Shown here: in pieces, positions 16,081-25,948 of the stretch | Layout of the letters: the number at the start of each line of letters is the position of its first letter | Position numbering within the stretch: the stretch's first letter is position 1 | Program-made: the position numbers and the translations under genes | The notes under the pieces: model-generated | What the model was told of the DNA's origin: nothing | What the model saw: only the letters and a program-made list of their open reading frames with translations | The model's database searches: none | Origin: Xenorhabdus lircayensis | GTDB lineage: Bacteria; Pseudomonadota; Gammaproteobacteria; Enterobacterales; Enterobacteriaceae | DNA: 64,000 nucleotides | Reading direction: 5' to 3' | NCBI RefSeq assembly: GCF_016306625.1 | Contig: NZ_JACOII010000006.1 | Coordinates: 1-64,000 of the forward strand

Positions 16081-19000
16081 ATGGCAGATCACCAAGTAGG
16101 TAACATTGTCTATCAGGTATCAATGGATGTGGCTCAATTGCTAACTGCCCAAAGGCAATTAGATTCGCGCATGGGACAGGTAGAGCAACGTTTTAATCAA
16201 ACGGGGCGCTCAGTGCAGGGAGCAGAGAAAGCATTACTAAGTTTGTCAAGGGCTGCTACTGCGGTAACAGCGGCGTTATCCATCGAAAAGATAGCCAGCT
16301 ATGCGGATGCATGGGTTGTGGTTAATAACAAACTGGTTAATGCCGTTAAAACAAATGAAACGCTGGCGGAAGTGACTGAGCGTGTATTCAATATCGCCCA
16401 GAACTCCCGTGCAGGATTGGATGCCACTGCTGCGCTGTATGGCCGCCTTGAAAGAGCCACTCGTAGTTATGGTATGTCGGCTGATGATGTGGCAAAGCTA
16501 ACTGAAACTGTGGCAAAAGGGCTGGTTGTTTCGGGTGCAACCGCTACGGAAGCATCAAGTACCATGATTCAGTTTTCACAGGCTATGGCGTCCGGCGTTC
16601 TTCGTGGAGAAGAATTTAACTCCATGTCTGAGAACGGGAGCCGTTTAATTGCAGCGCTGAGTGATCATCTTGGTATTAATATCGGTAAGCTAAGAAAAAT
16701 GGCGGCAGAGGGTAAATTAACTTCTGAAGTTGTTGGTAAAGCTCTTCTGGCTCAGGCCGGAACTATCGCTAAGGAATTTGATAAAACATCAGCGACAATG
16801 AGCCAGTCAATGGAAATGGCGGCGAATAATATGACCAAATTCTTTGGGCAATCAACCACAGCGCAGACAGCACTTAAAGCGTTTAATAGTACCTTGGTAA
16901 CGGTCAGTGAAAACATGGATCTTGTTACTGGAGCTGCAACTGCATTAGCCGTTGTTATGGGGTCTAGAATGGTGAGCGCCATGACATTAGCAGCGAGCCA
17001 AAAAATAACAAATGTCAGGGCATCTATAGCGCTCTCACAAGCTAATAAAGTGGAAGCAGAAAGAGCATTGTATGCCGCCAATATGACATTGCGTAAGGCA
17101 GAAATGGATAAAATTGCTGCGATTGAGGCGTTACGCCGCGCTGAGGCTGAATATGCAGTAGCAAAAGGAACTGATGCAGCCACAACAGCACTTGCCAGAC
17201 TAACTGCTGCTCGTGCCACGGCAACAACAGCAACAGCAACATACGGTGCAGCACAAAATGCAGTTACTGCCGCTCAAGCTGGGCTTACGGCTGCCACAAA
17301 CACTGCCAGCGTCGCAATGAATAGACTCAAAGCAGCTATGTCATTTTTAGGTGGGCCACTTGGCGTAGTTATGCTGGCGGCCACAGCGCTTTATTATTTC
17401 CATCAGCAAGCGGAAGACGCGAAGAATGAGGCCAAAGATTTATCTAATACGGTTGAGAAATTGACAGGCAATCTAAAGGAACTGAGTAAGGTTCAGCTTG
17501 AGGCAAATAAAGTTAAGTTAGAAAGGAAGTTAGCTGATCAGAGTGAGCAGGTAAAAAAACAAAAAGTAAAAGTAAGCGGTATCCAATGGGATGTTGATAA
17601 CAATGGCGGCTTTATATACTCAAAAAAATCCAAGGAGGAAATGGATAAGCTCAGGGAAGATTTAGCCTTAGAAAAAGGTGTGCTTGAAGCTATGCAAACG
17701 GTCAAAAGTAATTATGAGAAGGCCATTAATCTAACCAGTGCCGCCATTGCTGAAAACACAAAGCTGACCAATGAGAACACGGATGCCAACAAGAACAGGA
17801 ATGGTTCACTAGATGAGGCATCTAATAAGGCTGAGGACTTTATCACCAAGCTTAAGAATGAGAATGAGCTACTCAGGACTCAAAAGGGATTAAAGCGAGA
17901 ATTAAAAGCAGCAGAACACAAGGCTAACGAACTGGGGGCGAACCCTAAACAAAGAACAGTTATGGAGGAAGAAGCCAAAGAAAATTACCAACTCAAAGAA
18001 GCTGACAAGAAAAGAGAGGATGCTGCAAGGGATGCAGAAAGTGCAGCTAAAAAGGCGGCGGATGAAGCTAAAAGACGTGCCGAAGACATTACCAACGCAC
18101 TTTCCAGACAGCGTGAAGGGATAGATAGACTCAAAACTGGTTATGAAGAAGCCAGCCTCGAAATGGCTAAATACGATGCTGCCAAAGCCATGCCGGAAGG
18201 GTCATCTCCCGAAGATATTGAAAAAGCCAAAAGAAATGCTGCGGAAAGATACGAGCTTGAAAAAGATGCAGAAGCCAGAAAGTGGCAGCTTGAACAAGAC
18301 TCTTTAGCGAAGTCCAAGAAGGCAATGGACGAAGAGCTTGAGCATTTAAGACGTGTTAGGGGTCAGGGATTGATTGAGAAAGAAGAATTCCATAAGCGCG
18401 AACAAGAGATAAGAGAGCGTTATAAGAATAAACAAACGGAAGATAAAATTAACAAAAAAGCGGATTCATCCGTGAGCTTCGAAGATGGATTATTGGGCAA
18501 GATCGACCCCATCCAGCAACTCCAGAATGAATTTGCTCAAAAAAAGGCATTGCTAGATGCATATAATACCCATGATATCGGCGAGCATGAACGAATCCTG
18601 CAACTCAAATCTGATTTAACCCGTAAATTCAATGATGATATGACTACCGCCCAATGGGAGCAATGGAAAGGTCAGAATGAGATGTATCAATTTCTGGGTG
18701 ATGCGATGGAATCATTGGGGCAACGCTCTGCCAATTCCATAACAGGGCTGCTAACCGGTACTCAAAGCGCCAACGATGCCATGCGAAATCTGGCGTTAAC
18801 CATTACTAACGAGGCGGTGTCTGCTTTGGTTCAAATGGGGATGCAGCAAATCAAGAACATGGTGATCGGCAAAGCCGTTAACACTGCGGCTGCGGCATCG
18901 GCGGTAGCAACAGGCGCGACGATTACTACAGCAATGGCTCCGGCTGCTGCGGCTACCAGTGTAGCAACAATGGGTACAGCCGCGACAGTCGGTATGATGG

Positions 19001-19356
19001 CAATGGCAACTGCTGTTCCTGCCATGATCGCATTACTCGGTGCCCGCAAAAATGGTGGCCCAGTCAGTCCGAACGGCGCTTACCGGATTGGCGAAAATAA
19101 CAAACCGGAGATATTCAAAGCCAACAATGGTCATCAATACATGATACCGGGTGACAGGGGTAAGGTGATCGGTAATGGGGATGTGGGTAAAGGCGGCAGT
19201 GGTGTGTCGGTGGGCGACATTAACATTTCGTTTAGTGTCCAGACGCAGGGTAATTTTTCCGAACAGGATGCACGGCTAATGTCGGGAATGGTGAAAAAGA
19301 CCATTTATGATGTTCTGGCGGATGAGAGCAGACCGGGTGGGATGTTTAGCGAATGA
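16081..19356 (+). CDS. tail tape measure protein
   Basis: 1091 residues, which sets tail length (roughly 160 nm by the usual 0.15 nm per residue). The tape measure domain spans about 50-230, with ADAWVVVNNKLVNAVKTNE, GLVVSGATATEASSTMIQFSQ-type sequence and LRGEEFNSMSENGSRL as the family signature. A hydrophobic segment lies at about 415-435, long charged coiled coil at about 445-800, and an Ala/Met/Thr-rich hydrophobic stretch at about 930-985 before a C-terminal NGGPVSPNGAYRIGE block like lambda gpH. An AAAAGG ribosome site precedes the ATG. It begins the lambda-like tail tip operon. Confidence 0.95.
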   Translation: MADHQVGNIVYQVSMDVAQLLTAQRQLDSRMGQVEQRFNQTGRSVQGAEKALLSLSRAATAVTAALSIEKIASYADAWVVVNNKLVNAVKTNETLAEVTERVFNIAQNSRAGLDATAALYGRLERATRSYGMSADDVAKLTETVAKGLVVSGATATEASSTMIQFSQAMASGVLRGEEFNSMSENGSRLIAALSDHLGINIGKLRKMAAEGKLTSEVVGKALLAQAGTIAKEFDKTSATMSQSMEMAANNMTKFFGQSTTAQTALKAFNSTLVTVSENMDLVTGAATALAVVMGSRMVSAMTLAASQKITNVRASIALSQANKVEAERALYAANMTLRKAEMDKIAAIEALRRAEAEYAVAKGTDAATTALARLTAARATATTATATYGAAQNAVTAAQAGLTAATNTASVAMNRLKAAMSFLGGPLGVVMLAATALYYFHQQAEDAKNEAKDLSNTVEKLTGNLKELSKVQLEANKVKLERKLADQSEQVKKQKVKVSGIQWDVDNNGGFIYSKKSKEEMDKLREDLALEKGVLEAMQTVKSNYEKAINLTSAAIAENTKLTNENTDANKNRNGSLDEASNKAEDFITKLKNENELLRTQKGLKRELKAAEHKANELGANPKQRTVMEEEAKENYQLKEADKKREDAARDAESAAKKAADEAKRRAEDITNALSRQREGIDRLKTGYEEASLEMAKYDAAKAMPEGSSPEDIEKAKRNAAERYELEKDAEARKWQLEQDSLAKSKKAMDEELEHLRRVRGQGLIEKEEFHKREQEIRERYKNKQTEDKINKKADSSVSFEDGLLGKIDPIQQLQNEFAQKKALLDAYNTHDIGEHERILQLKSDLTRKFNDDMTTAQWEQWKGQNEMYQFLGDAMESLGQRSANSITGLLTGTQSANDAMRNLALTITNEAVSALVQMGMQQIKNMVIGKAVNTAAAASAVATGATITTAMAPAAAATSVATMGTAATVGMMAMATAVPAMIALLGARKNGGPVSPNGAYRIGENNKPEIFKANNGHQYMIPGDRGKVIGNGDVGKGGSGVSVGDINISFSVQTQGNFSEQDARLMSGMVKKTIYDVLADESRPGGMFSE

Positions 19357-19387
19357 TCCTCTTTTGAGGGTTTTTTATAGGTGAAAT

Positions 19388-19723
19388 ATGACAAAACCAG
19401 AATTCAAATGGCGGCCTCAAGATAATTATGAGATCTCTCACGAACCGCGCGTAAAAGTGATTAAATTCGGTGACGGCTACGAGCAGCGCTTCAAAGATGG
19501 AATCAATAACCAGCTAAAACGCTACCAGCTTAACTTTATTGAGAAGGCGGAAACAGGAAAAGCCATTGACGAGTTTCTACGGGCGCGGGGAGCGGTGGAG
19601 TCTTTTACATGGCTAACCAGTGACGATAACCAACTACGTACTTTTGTTTGTCGTTCTTGGACAGTGAACCGACAACGGGTGATCTGGTCTGTCAGTTGCC
19701 TCTTTGAGGAGGTGGTTGCATGA
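19388..19723 (+). CDS. minor tail protein M
   Basis: 111 residues, lambda gpM-like: starts with WRPQDNYEISHEPRVKVIKF and GDGYEQR, and ends with a domain containing FTWLTSDDNQ and WSVSCLFEEV. These proteins form the distal tail hub on which gpL, gpK, gpI and gpJ assemble. It overlaps gene L by four bases (ATGA at 19720). Confidence 0.88.
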   Translation: MTKPEFKWRPQDNYEISHEPRVKVIKFGDGYEQRFKDGINNQLKRYQLNFIEKAETGKAIDEFLRARGAVESFTWLTSDDNQLRTFVCRSWTVNRQRVIWSVSCLFEEVVA

Positions 19724-20424
19724 GGGACATTCCGAAAGAGATGCGGATTGCGGTTACTGATCTGAGTCAGAACGCAATTCTTAATCTCTATGAAATAGAT
19801 TTAACGCCGTTCGGTGGGGATATCTACCGCTTCCATGATGGCATGAATGGAAAGCTGGAGCCAGTTATCTGGCAAGGGATGCGCTACGAGGCGTACCCTG
19901 TGGAGGTTTCAGGTTTTGAAATGAACGGTAAAGGCCCAAGCGCCAGACCCAAGATGATATTTGCCAACGTTAACGGGTTCATTACGGCAATCAATCAGGA
20001 TTTCAACGATGCTTTAGGTGCGGTTGTGACACGCCACCAAGTGCCGGAGATTTATCTGGATGCGGTCAATTTCCCCAATGGTAACCCACAGGCAGATCCA
20101 ACCCGTGAAGCGGTAAGTAAATACCTCATAGAGCAAAAACAGGACTCAAACGCGGACTTTGTTACTTATGTGCTGGCCTTACCCAGTGAAACCGATGGTG
20201 CCTTGATCCCCGCGCGCGTGGTTCAGGCGGATATTTGTAGCTGGCAATACCGTTCTTCTGACTGCGGCTATGATGGCCCTCCCGTGGCAGACGAGAAAGA
20301 CCAGCCAGTTACCGATCCCCTGAAAGACCGCTGCTCAAAGAAATACAGCGGCTGCATTAAACGCTTTCCCCGCCCTCTGTCCCTGCCCTTTGGCGGCTTC
20401 TTGGGTGCCAATAAACTAGGTTAA
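19720..20424 (+). CDS. minor tail protein L, Fe-S cluster type
   Basis: 234 residues, lambda gpL-like. The N-terminal domain (to about 165) is the tail hub fold; the C-terminal domain has four cysteines, C173, C182, C205 and C212, in the spacing by which gpL family proteins hold an iron-sulfur cluster. The final RFPRPLSLPFGGFLG is also characteristic. It starts with an ATGA overlap with M, and K follows after two bases. Role: tail tip assembly between gpM and gpJ. Confidence 0.9.
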   Translation: MRDIPKEMRIAVTDLSQNAILNLYEIDLTPFGGDIYRFHDGMNGKLEPVIWQGMRYEAYPVEVSGFEMNGKGPSARPKMIFANVNGFITAINQDFNDALGAVVTRHQVPEIYLDAVNFPNGNPQADPTREAVSKYLIEQKQDSNADFVTYVLALPSETDGALIPARVVQADICSWQYRSSDCGYDGPPVADEKDQPVTDPLKDRCSKKYSGCIKRFPRPLSLPFGGFLGANKLG

Positions 20425-20426
20425 TC

Positions 20427-21140
20427 ATGATTGAAAAAGACATTATCGCCCACGCGAAAGCGGAAGGGGTGAGGGAATCGTGCGGCCTGATTTCAGGCGG
20501 CCGCTATTTCCCGTGCCGCAACATCTCGCCAGATCCTGAGAACTACTTCGAAATTAATCCTGATGACTGGATAACAGCGGAATGTTTCGCAGATATTGAA
20601 GCCATTGTTCACAGTCACCCAAACGGAAAGCCCCGACTGAGCACGGGAGACAGGGAACAGCAAATCAAAACGGGGTTGCCGTGGTGGCTGGCCTGTGGTG
20701 ATCGGGTGCATAAATTCCGCCCCGTTCCCCGATTATTAGGACGCGAATTTATACATGGCCAGCAAGATTGTTATTCCCTCATCCGCGATGCCTGTCACCT
20801 TGCTGGCATCGAATTGGACGATTTCAGCCGTGACGATGAATGGTGGAACACCGGACAAAACCTGTATCTCGATAACAGTCTCAGTCAGGGATTTGAACAG
20901 GTCGATGACATTCAGCCCGGCGACATCATTCTGATTTGCTTGGGCAGTCAGACGCCCTGTCACGGGGCTATCTATATCGGTAATCAACAAATTCTACACC
21001 ACAGACCAGACCGTATCAGTAAACGTGATGTTTATGACGGTTACTGGCTCAAATACACACATTCAGTATGGAGACATCCACAATGGTCAGACTACAGCTT
21101 GGAGGCCATCTTAGAAGATTTGGCCGCCGCTACGAATTAG
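20427..21140 (+). CDS. tail tip protein K: JAMM plus NlpC/P60 domains
   Basis: 237 residues, lambda gpK-like. N-terminal JAB1/MPN domain with Glu17, H62-S-H64-P and Asp75 (the E...H-x-H-x10-D zinc motif). C-terminal NlpC/P60 cysteine peptidase with Cys115 (QDCYSLIRD), His179 (CHGAIYIG) and probably His191. It is likely needed for tail tip maturation and possibly for local peptidoglycan opening during DNA entry. All catalytic positions are present. The 3' end overlaps gene I by 58 bases. Confidence 0.92.
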   Translation: MIEKDIIAHAKAEGVRESCGLISGGRYFPCRNISPDPENYFEINPDDWITAECFADIEAIVHSHPNGKPRLSTGDREQQIKTGLPWWLACGDRVHKFRPVPRLLGREFIHGQQDCYSLIRDACHLAGIELDDFSRDDEWWNTGQNLYLDNSLSQGFEQVDDIQPGDIILICLGSQTPCHGAIYIGNQQILHHRPDRISKRDVYDGYWLKYTHSVWRHPQWSDYSLEAILEDLAAATN

Positions 21141-21655
21141 AGGTGCGTGATGCAGCCGAGGCCATAAGGTGCTTGTGTTACCAGTTAACCGGATTCCAGA
21201 AAGCTATTTCTGATGGACATATCCGTGTTCGCATTGCCGGGCGCGATATGACAGAAACGAACATTCCCGCTGGCATGAATCACCCCCTGAATGATGGGGA
21301 CACGGTCACTATTGTTCCGGTGGTCGGTGGTGCGGGTGGTAATGGGGTCGGCATGGCTATTCTGGGTGTTGTTGCGATTGCAGCGGCATTTTGGACGGGT
21401 GGCGCATCTATTGCGGCATGGGGGGCTATGTCTACTGGATTAGCCATTGCAGGTGTTGCCCTGATTGGCGCAGGTCTGGCATCCATGCTAACCAAAATGC
21501 CTAACGGTCCCGAGATAGGATCGAGCAAGACAGACGGCAACCAGTATTTCAATTCACTGGAAAATCGCATCGGGCAGGGCTATCCAGTGCCGCTTGCTTA
21601 CGGTGAGATGGTTGTGGGTTCTAATGTAATTTCTCAGGGTTTGGAGACGGAATAA
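21083..21655 (+). CDS. tail assembly protein I
   Basis: 190 residues from ATG 21083 (GGAG at 21070-21073; an in-frame ATG at 21068 is possible). Lambda gpI-like: N-terminal ubiquitin-like beta-grasp domain (VRLQLGGHLRRFGRRYELEV ... DGDTVTIVPVVGG), then a Gly/Ala-rich hydrophobic segment (about 93-137) and a C-terminal tail with NRIGQGYPVPLAYGE. It is needed for tail tip assembly but absent from mature lambda virions. It overlaps K and shares one base with J. Confidence 0.88.
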   Translation: MVRLQLGGHLRRFGRRYELEVRDAAEAIRCLCYQLTGFQKAISDGHIRVRIAGRDMTETNIPAGMNHPLNDGDTVTIVPVVGGAGGNGVGMAILGVVAIAAAFWTGGASIAAWGAMSTGLAIAGVALIGAGLASMLTKMPNGPEIGSSKTDGNQYFNSLENRIGQGYPVPLAYGEMVVGSNVISQGLETE

Positions 21656-24600
21656 TGGGTAAAGGTGGAGGCGGTGGCAGCACACCGACATTGCTGGATG
21701 ACAATCTAAAAAACAAACAATTTTTGCGGGTTGTTGATCTGATTGGCGAAGGCCAGATAGAGGGGCCTGTGGGTGGTTTGCACGGGTTCAGAATTAATGG
21801 GACGCCAGTTGTTGATAAAAACGGACATCCTAATATTAATGGTGTCACTGTACAGTGGCGTGCTGGCACTCAATCCCAAGAACCACTGAGTGATTACCCG
21901 TTTGTTGAAAGTGAAATTCCCGTCAGTGTTGAAGTGAAAAAAGATACGCCTATCCTCAGGGCGGTATCTAACCGTGATGTGGATCGGGTCAGGTTTACTC
22001 TGGGTGTCAGTGGGTTGGTGAAAACAGACAGCAAGGGCAATCAAAGCAACAGCTCGGTAGAACTGGCTATTGCGGTGAATGAGGGTGATGGGTGGGTACA
22101 TGCCAAGACGGTTCAGATAGGCCCCGCTAAAATCAGCGGTCAGTATTTAGAGTCTCACGTCATTGATGCCCCTAAGAAGAAGCCGTTTCAAATCAGGGTA
22201 ACCCGCCTAACGGATGATAGCAAAAGCGATCAGCTACGCAATGGTACTGTCTGGGCCAGCTATACCGAAATCACCGACACTTTGATGAGTTATCCCAATA
22301 GCGCCGTGGTGGGGATGCGCATTGACCGTTCACTATTTGCTGATACGCCAAAACGAACCTATCACATAAAGGGAATGATTATTCAGGTGCCAGATAACTA
22401 CGACCCTGAGACCCGTAATTATAAGGGCGTCTGGACAGGGCGATTTAAACCCGCCTACACGAACAATCCCGCTTGGATTTTCTATGACTTAGTGACTAAT
22501 ACACGCTATGGCATTGGTAAACTGATGGGGACGTTTGGCTGTGATAAGTTCGCGCTGTATGCCATTGCACGATACTGCGATGTGATGGTGTCTGATGGAT
22601 TTGGGGGAATGGAACCCCGCTTTACCTGCAATGCGTACATAACAACTCAGCGTAAGGCGCGGGATGTGCTGGATGATCTGGCTTCGGTATTTCGGGGTAT
22701 GCAGGTATGGAATGGATTGACGCTGACCGCATTTCAGGACAGGCCATCCGATCCGGTGTGGACATTCACGAATGCCAATGTGGTCGAAGGTAAGTTTAAC
22801 TACAGCTCGGCAGCAAAGAAAGCTCGGCATACCGCAATTGAAGTTACGTGGGTTAACCCCGGTAACGGCTGGAAAAACGAACGGGAAATTATTCAGGATG
22901 ATGAATTAGTGTCCCGTTTGGGCATCAACCTTAAAAAGGTGCTTGCGTTTGGCTGCACCAGCCGTGGACAGGCTCACCGTGTCGGCAAGTGGATAATTGA
23001 GACAGAAAAGCTTGAGACTGACTCGATAACATTCAGCACAGGCAGAGAGGGTATCAACTGTATACCGGGTGATATTGTTGAGATTGCAGATAACAGTTTT
23101 GCGGTTGCGCGTGTTGGCGGGCGTGTCCTTTCATTTTCAGGCAAAGATGTTCAGCTTGATGCACCTGTTGAATTTACTGACGACGAATCAGGCTATTTCT
23201 CTTACATGGGGAGTGAAGGAAAGTTTGTCAAAATTGATATCAACTCCGCCAAGGGCGATGTTGTCACCTTAAAAGATGAACCTAAAGGCTTACGGCAGTG
23301 GGGCGTTTTCTCGATATCAAAGAAATCACTTGTCACCCGCTTATTCAGGGTGATGAGCATTGCCGAAGACAATAAAACAGGGAATTACAACTTTACCTGC
23401 ATTCAGCATGAACCTCAAAAAGAGGCCATTGTCGATAACGGCGTTGATTTTCAGGGGAATCCAGCCACACAAAACATCATTCGCATTCCTAATATTGAAC
23501 GTTTGAACATTGCATATATTCTCGATAGCTCTCAGATTCAGGCCCGTGCAATGTGGGCAACAACAACCATTAACCGGAATATTACTTTTGATGTCGCCGT
23601 TTACCGTGACAACAAAGTGGTATCACGCGGGAACACTAAAGAGCTGGAGTACTATTTTAATGGTCTGGATGCTGGTGTGTATATGGTCGGCGTTCGCGCC
23701 CGTGATGATAACGGCATGCTGGGGGATGAAACTAAAGTTCAGATGGTGATTGGCGCACCCGCCGCCCCTTCTGTCATCAATATTGAACCGGGTTTCTTTG
23801 AGTTAAAAGCCATTCCCCACATTAGTGCCCCCAAAACATTAGATACCCAATTTGAGTTCTGGTTCTCCGAAAAACAGATCGTCAACATCAATGAAATTGA
23901 AGCTAAAGCCGATTTTTTAGGTATCGCAAAATTCTGGATAAAAGGCCAACTGAAAGCCGACACCCCTTACTGGTTCTATGTTCGCAGTGTTAATGAATTC
24001 GGTAAATCACATTTTGTTGAAGCTGTTGGTAAACCTGACGATAACACAAAGGAGATCATTGCTGAGTTGGGTAATACATTCCTCTCTGCTGAGGCCGGAA
24101 AACGGATACAGACCGATGTTGACTGGGTCGCCGAATCTGCCCTGATTCTGGGTGATATGCAGCAGACATTATCGCGGGACCTGATGGCGCGTGACGGGGA
24201 GAATAAGGCTCAAGTCAGTGAACTTTGGGCTGTCAGGGTCACGGACAATGAGGCGGCAGCGCAGAAACTGTCAGAAATACGCACCACCCTCGGCAATACG
24301 GCTGCGGATGTGATCACCAACCGGAACGCTATCTCCAGTACGCAAAAGGCTCAGGCTGAATCAATGGAGCAGGTTCAGGCCCAGCTTGGCGACCAGAAGG
24401 CCATGATCAACACCAAAATGCAGGCGGAATTTAACCAGTCCGGTAATGGTTATGCCATGCACAGCGTGAATATCACCCTTAATCATCAGGGGCAGAAATA
24501 CACTGCGGGCGGCATGGTTATCAGTGGTGAGATTAAAAATGGCCGGCTGGAGTCCTATATCGGGTTTTCGGCCAACAACTTTGCCTTTTTTAACCCGGTT

Positions 24601-24879
24601 AACGGAAAGCCCGTGCCGTTTATGGCGGTGAAGAACGGCCAGTTGTTTATCAACGAGTCCTTCATTGATATGGCCAGCATTCAGAAGTTACTGGTCGGCA
24701 TTGACATTAAATCCACGAATTACATGCCTAACCAGCGGGGTTTTCGGATTGATGCCAGAACCGGGTTTCTGGAAATTAATGGCAGCGGGCAGGGATATCG
24801 CACCCAGTACAGGAATAGCGGTATGTATGTATTTGACAGCAACGGTGTGGCCATTATTGAATTGGGAGAATATCTATGA
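21655..24879 (+). CDS. host specificity / central tail tip protein J
   Basis: 1074 residues, lambda gpJ-like. It starts MGKGGGGGSTPT, then FLRVVDLIGEGQIEGPVGG, the phage tail domain with NNPAWIFYDLVTNTRYGIG (about 270-290), CTSRGQAHRVGKWIIETE (about 435), and fibronectin-like modules from about 610. Residues ~800-930 are helical. The C-terminal ~140 residues (NITLNHQGQKYTAGGMVISG onward) are the variable host-recognition end. The stop overlaps the next gene by four bases (ATGA 24876). The tail tip begins DNA injection after receptor binding. Confidence 0.95.
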   Translation: MGKGGGGGSTPTLLDDNLKNKQFLRVVDLIGEGQIEGPVGGLHGFRINGTPVVDKNGHPNINGVTVQWRAGTQSQEPLSDYPFVESEIPVSVEVKKDTPILRAVSNRDVDRVRFTLGVSGLVKTDSKGNQSNSSVELAIAVNEGDGWVHAKTVQIGPAKISGQYLESHVIDAPKKKPFQIRVTRLTDDSKSDQLRNGTVWASYTEITDTLMSYPNSAVVGMRIDRSLFADTPKRTYHIKGMIIQVPDNYDPETRNYKGVWTGRFKPAYTNNPAWIFYDLVTNTRYGIGKLMGTFGCDKFALYAIARYCDVMVSDGFGGMEPRFTCNAYITTQRKARDVLDDLASVFRGMQVWNGLTLTAFQDRPSDPVWTFTNANVVEGKFNYSSAAKKARHTAIEVTWVNPGNGWKNEREIIQDDELVSRLGINLKKVLAFGCTSRGQAHRVGKWIIETEKLETDSITFSTGREGINCIPGDIVEIADNSFAVARVGGRVLSFSGKDVQLDAPVEFTDDESGYFSYMGSEGKFVKIDINSAKGDVVTLKDEPKGLRQWGVFSISKKSLVTRLFRVMSIAEDNKTGNYNFTCIQHEPQKEAIVDNGVDFQGNPATQNIIRIPNIERLNIAYILDSSQIQARAMWATTTINRNITFDVAVYRDNKVVSRGNTKELEYYFNGLDAGVYMVGVRARDDNGMLGDETKVQMVIGAPAAPSVINIEPGFFELKAIPHISAPKTLDTQFEFWFSEKQIVNINEIEAKADFLGIAKFWIKGQLKADTPYWFYVRSVNEFGKSHFVEAVGKPDDNTKEIIAELGNTFLSAEAGKRIQTDVDWVAESALILGDMQQTLSRDLMARDGENKAQVSELWAVRVTDNEAAAQKLSEIRTTLGNTAADVITNRNAISSTQKAQAESMEQVQAQLGDQKAMINTKMQAEFNQSGNGYAMHSVNITLNHQGQKYTAGGMVISGEIKNGRLESYIGFSANNFAFFNPVNGKPVPFMAVKNGQLFINESFIDMASIQKLLVGIDIKSTNYMPNQRGFRIDARTGFLEINGSGQGYRTQYRNSGMYVFDSNGVAIIELGEYL

Positions 24880-25931
24880 GCCAGTATGGGTTAAAAATTA
24901 CCAATCAGACGGACGGGACGAGTTTTATATTTAATGAGAAAACCTCGCCCGCCTGTTTGATATGGACTGATTATGTCTCCAAAGATACGCCGGGCATTCA
25001 TAAAAGCCCGACTGACTGGCGGCATTTTGAATGGGAGTGTCAAATCAAAATCCCGCCGGGCTATCAGGCGCATGTCTATCCGGCGGAGTTCACCGCCTTT
25101 CACCAGGAACGCTCAGGCAATGGATTCAGATTGACAGGGTTTTCTGAGCTGGCGCGGTTTTCTCAGAATGGAGAATCGGTCATCATTGATGGACTGAGTT
25201 TAAACAACGTTTTCGATAATTGGCTCACGGAGCTGATAAAAGTTATCGCCTACCCGTCGACATCGGGTGGCAAGGCGGGATTGAAGATATTAAATAACAG
25301 TAACTTTAATAACAGTGTCCCGCCCGCCGGGTTTGGTTATGTGTCCCATAAGGCCCGTGTGTATATACAAGGCCGGTTTGACCCCGCCTCAATAGACCCC
25401 AGACTCAATTACGGCAATTGCCTGATGTTTTTTTATAACGAAGACCCGGAATGCATGCTGGTTCATCGAAAAGGCTATTACACCAGCTGCAACAGGCACG
25501 ACGAAGGTGACAGGGCGGGGTGGTACCGGATTGTGGTCTTTTCTGACATCGGCGTCAGGGAACGGCTTGAAGGTAAGGGGTATGGTCTCAGGCTCAGAAA
25601 TAAGGACGGGGTTATCACCTTTAACTCCGGTGTCGGGGTGCTGACCAGGCCCGTGAGTCTGGATGTCAGCAACAGAAAACTGGGCGATATCATCCCTACA
25701 GCGGGGATAAGGTACCCGATGTTAGTGCCCGCATGGATAGGGCATCATCTGTGGATGGAAGGGCGTACCGCTTACAGTCGGGACTTGTCACTGACCCGCA
25801 AGGGGGAAGGCGCATTATTGATTGGTTCGGGCAAAAGGACATACTGGAAAGCCAGCCAGTGGGGGACGACCAATTACACAACGAAACAATCCATTCTCAT
25901 CTTAGACGCCGCCACTTACTTCAACTTCTAA
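24876..25931 (+). CDS. tail protein downstream of J (DUF6453-like)
   Basis: 351 residues, ATGA overlap with J. The N-terminal SQYGLKITNQ and later beta-rich domains with many aromatic residues suggest a tail-tip or fibre-associated protein; I believe it matches DUF6453. No membrane segment or catalytic motif. GC is higher than in accessory genes, so it belongs to the phage core module. It may act as a fibre adaptor between J and the downstream fibre. Confidence 0.7.
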   Translation: MSQYGLKITNQTDGTSFIFNEKTSPACLIWTDYVSKDTPGIHKSPTDWRHFEWECQIKIPPGYQAHVYPAEFTAFHQERSGNGFRLTGFSELARFSQNGESVIIDGLSLNNVFDNWLTELIKVIAYPSTSGGKAGLKILNNSNFNNSVPPAGFGYVSHKARVYIQGRFDPASIDPRLNYGNCLMFFYNEDPECMLVHRKGYYTSCNRHDEGDRAGWYRIVVFSDIGVRERLEGKGYGLRLRNKDGVITFNSGVGVLTRPVSLDVSNRKLGDIIPTAGIRYPMLVPAWIGHHLWMEGRTAYSRDLSLTRKGEGALLIGSGKRTYWKASQWGTTNYTTKQSILILDAATYFNF

Positions 25932-25948
25932 TCTTTCAGGAATACATT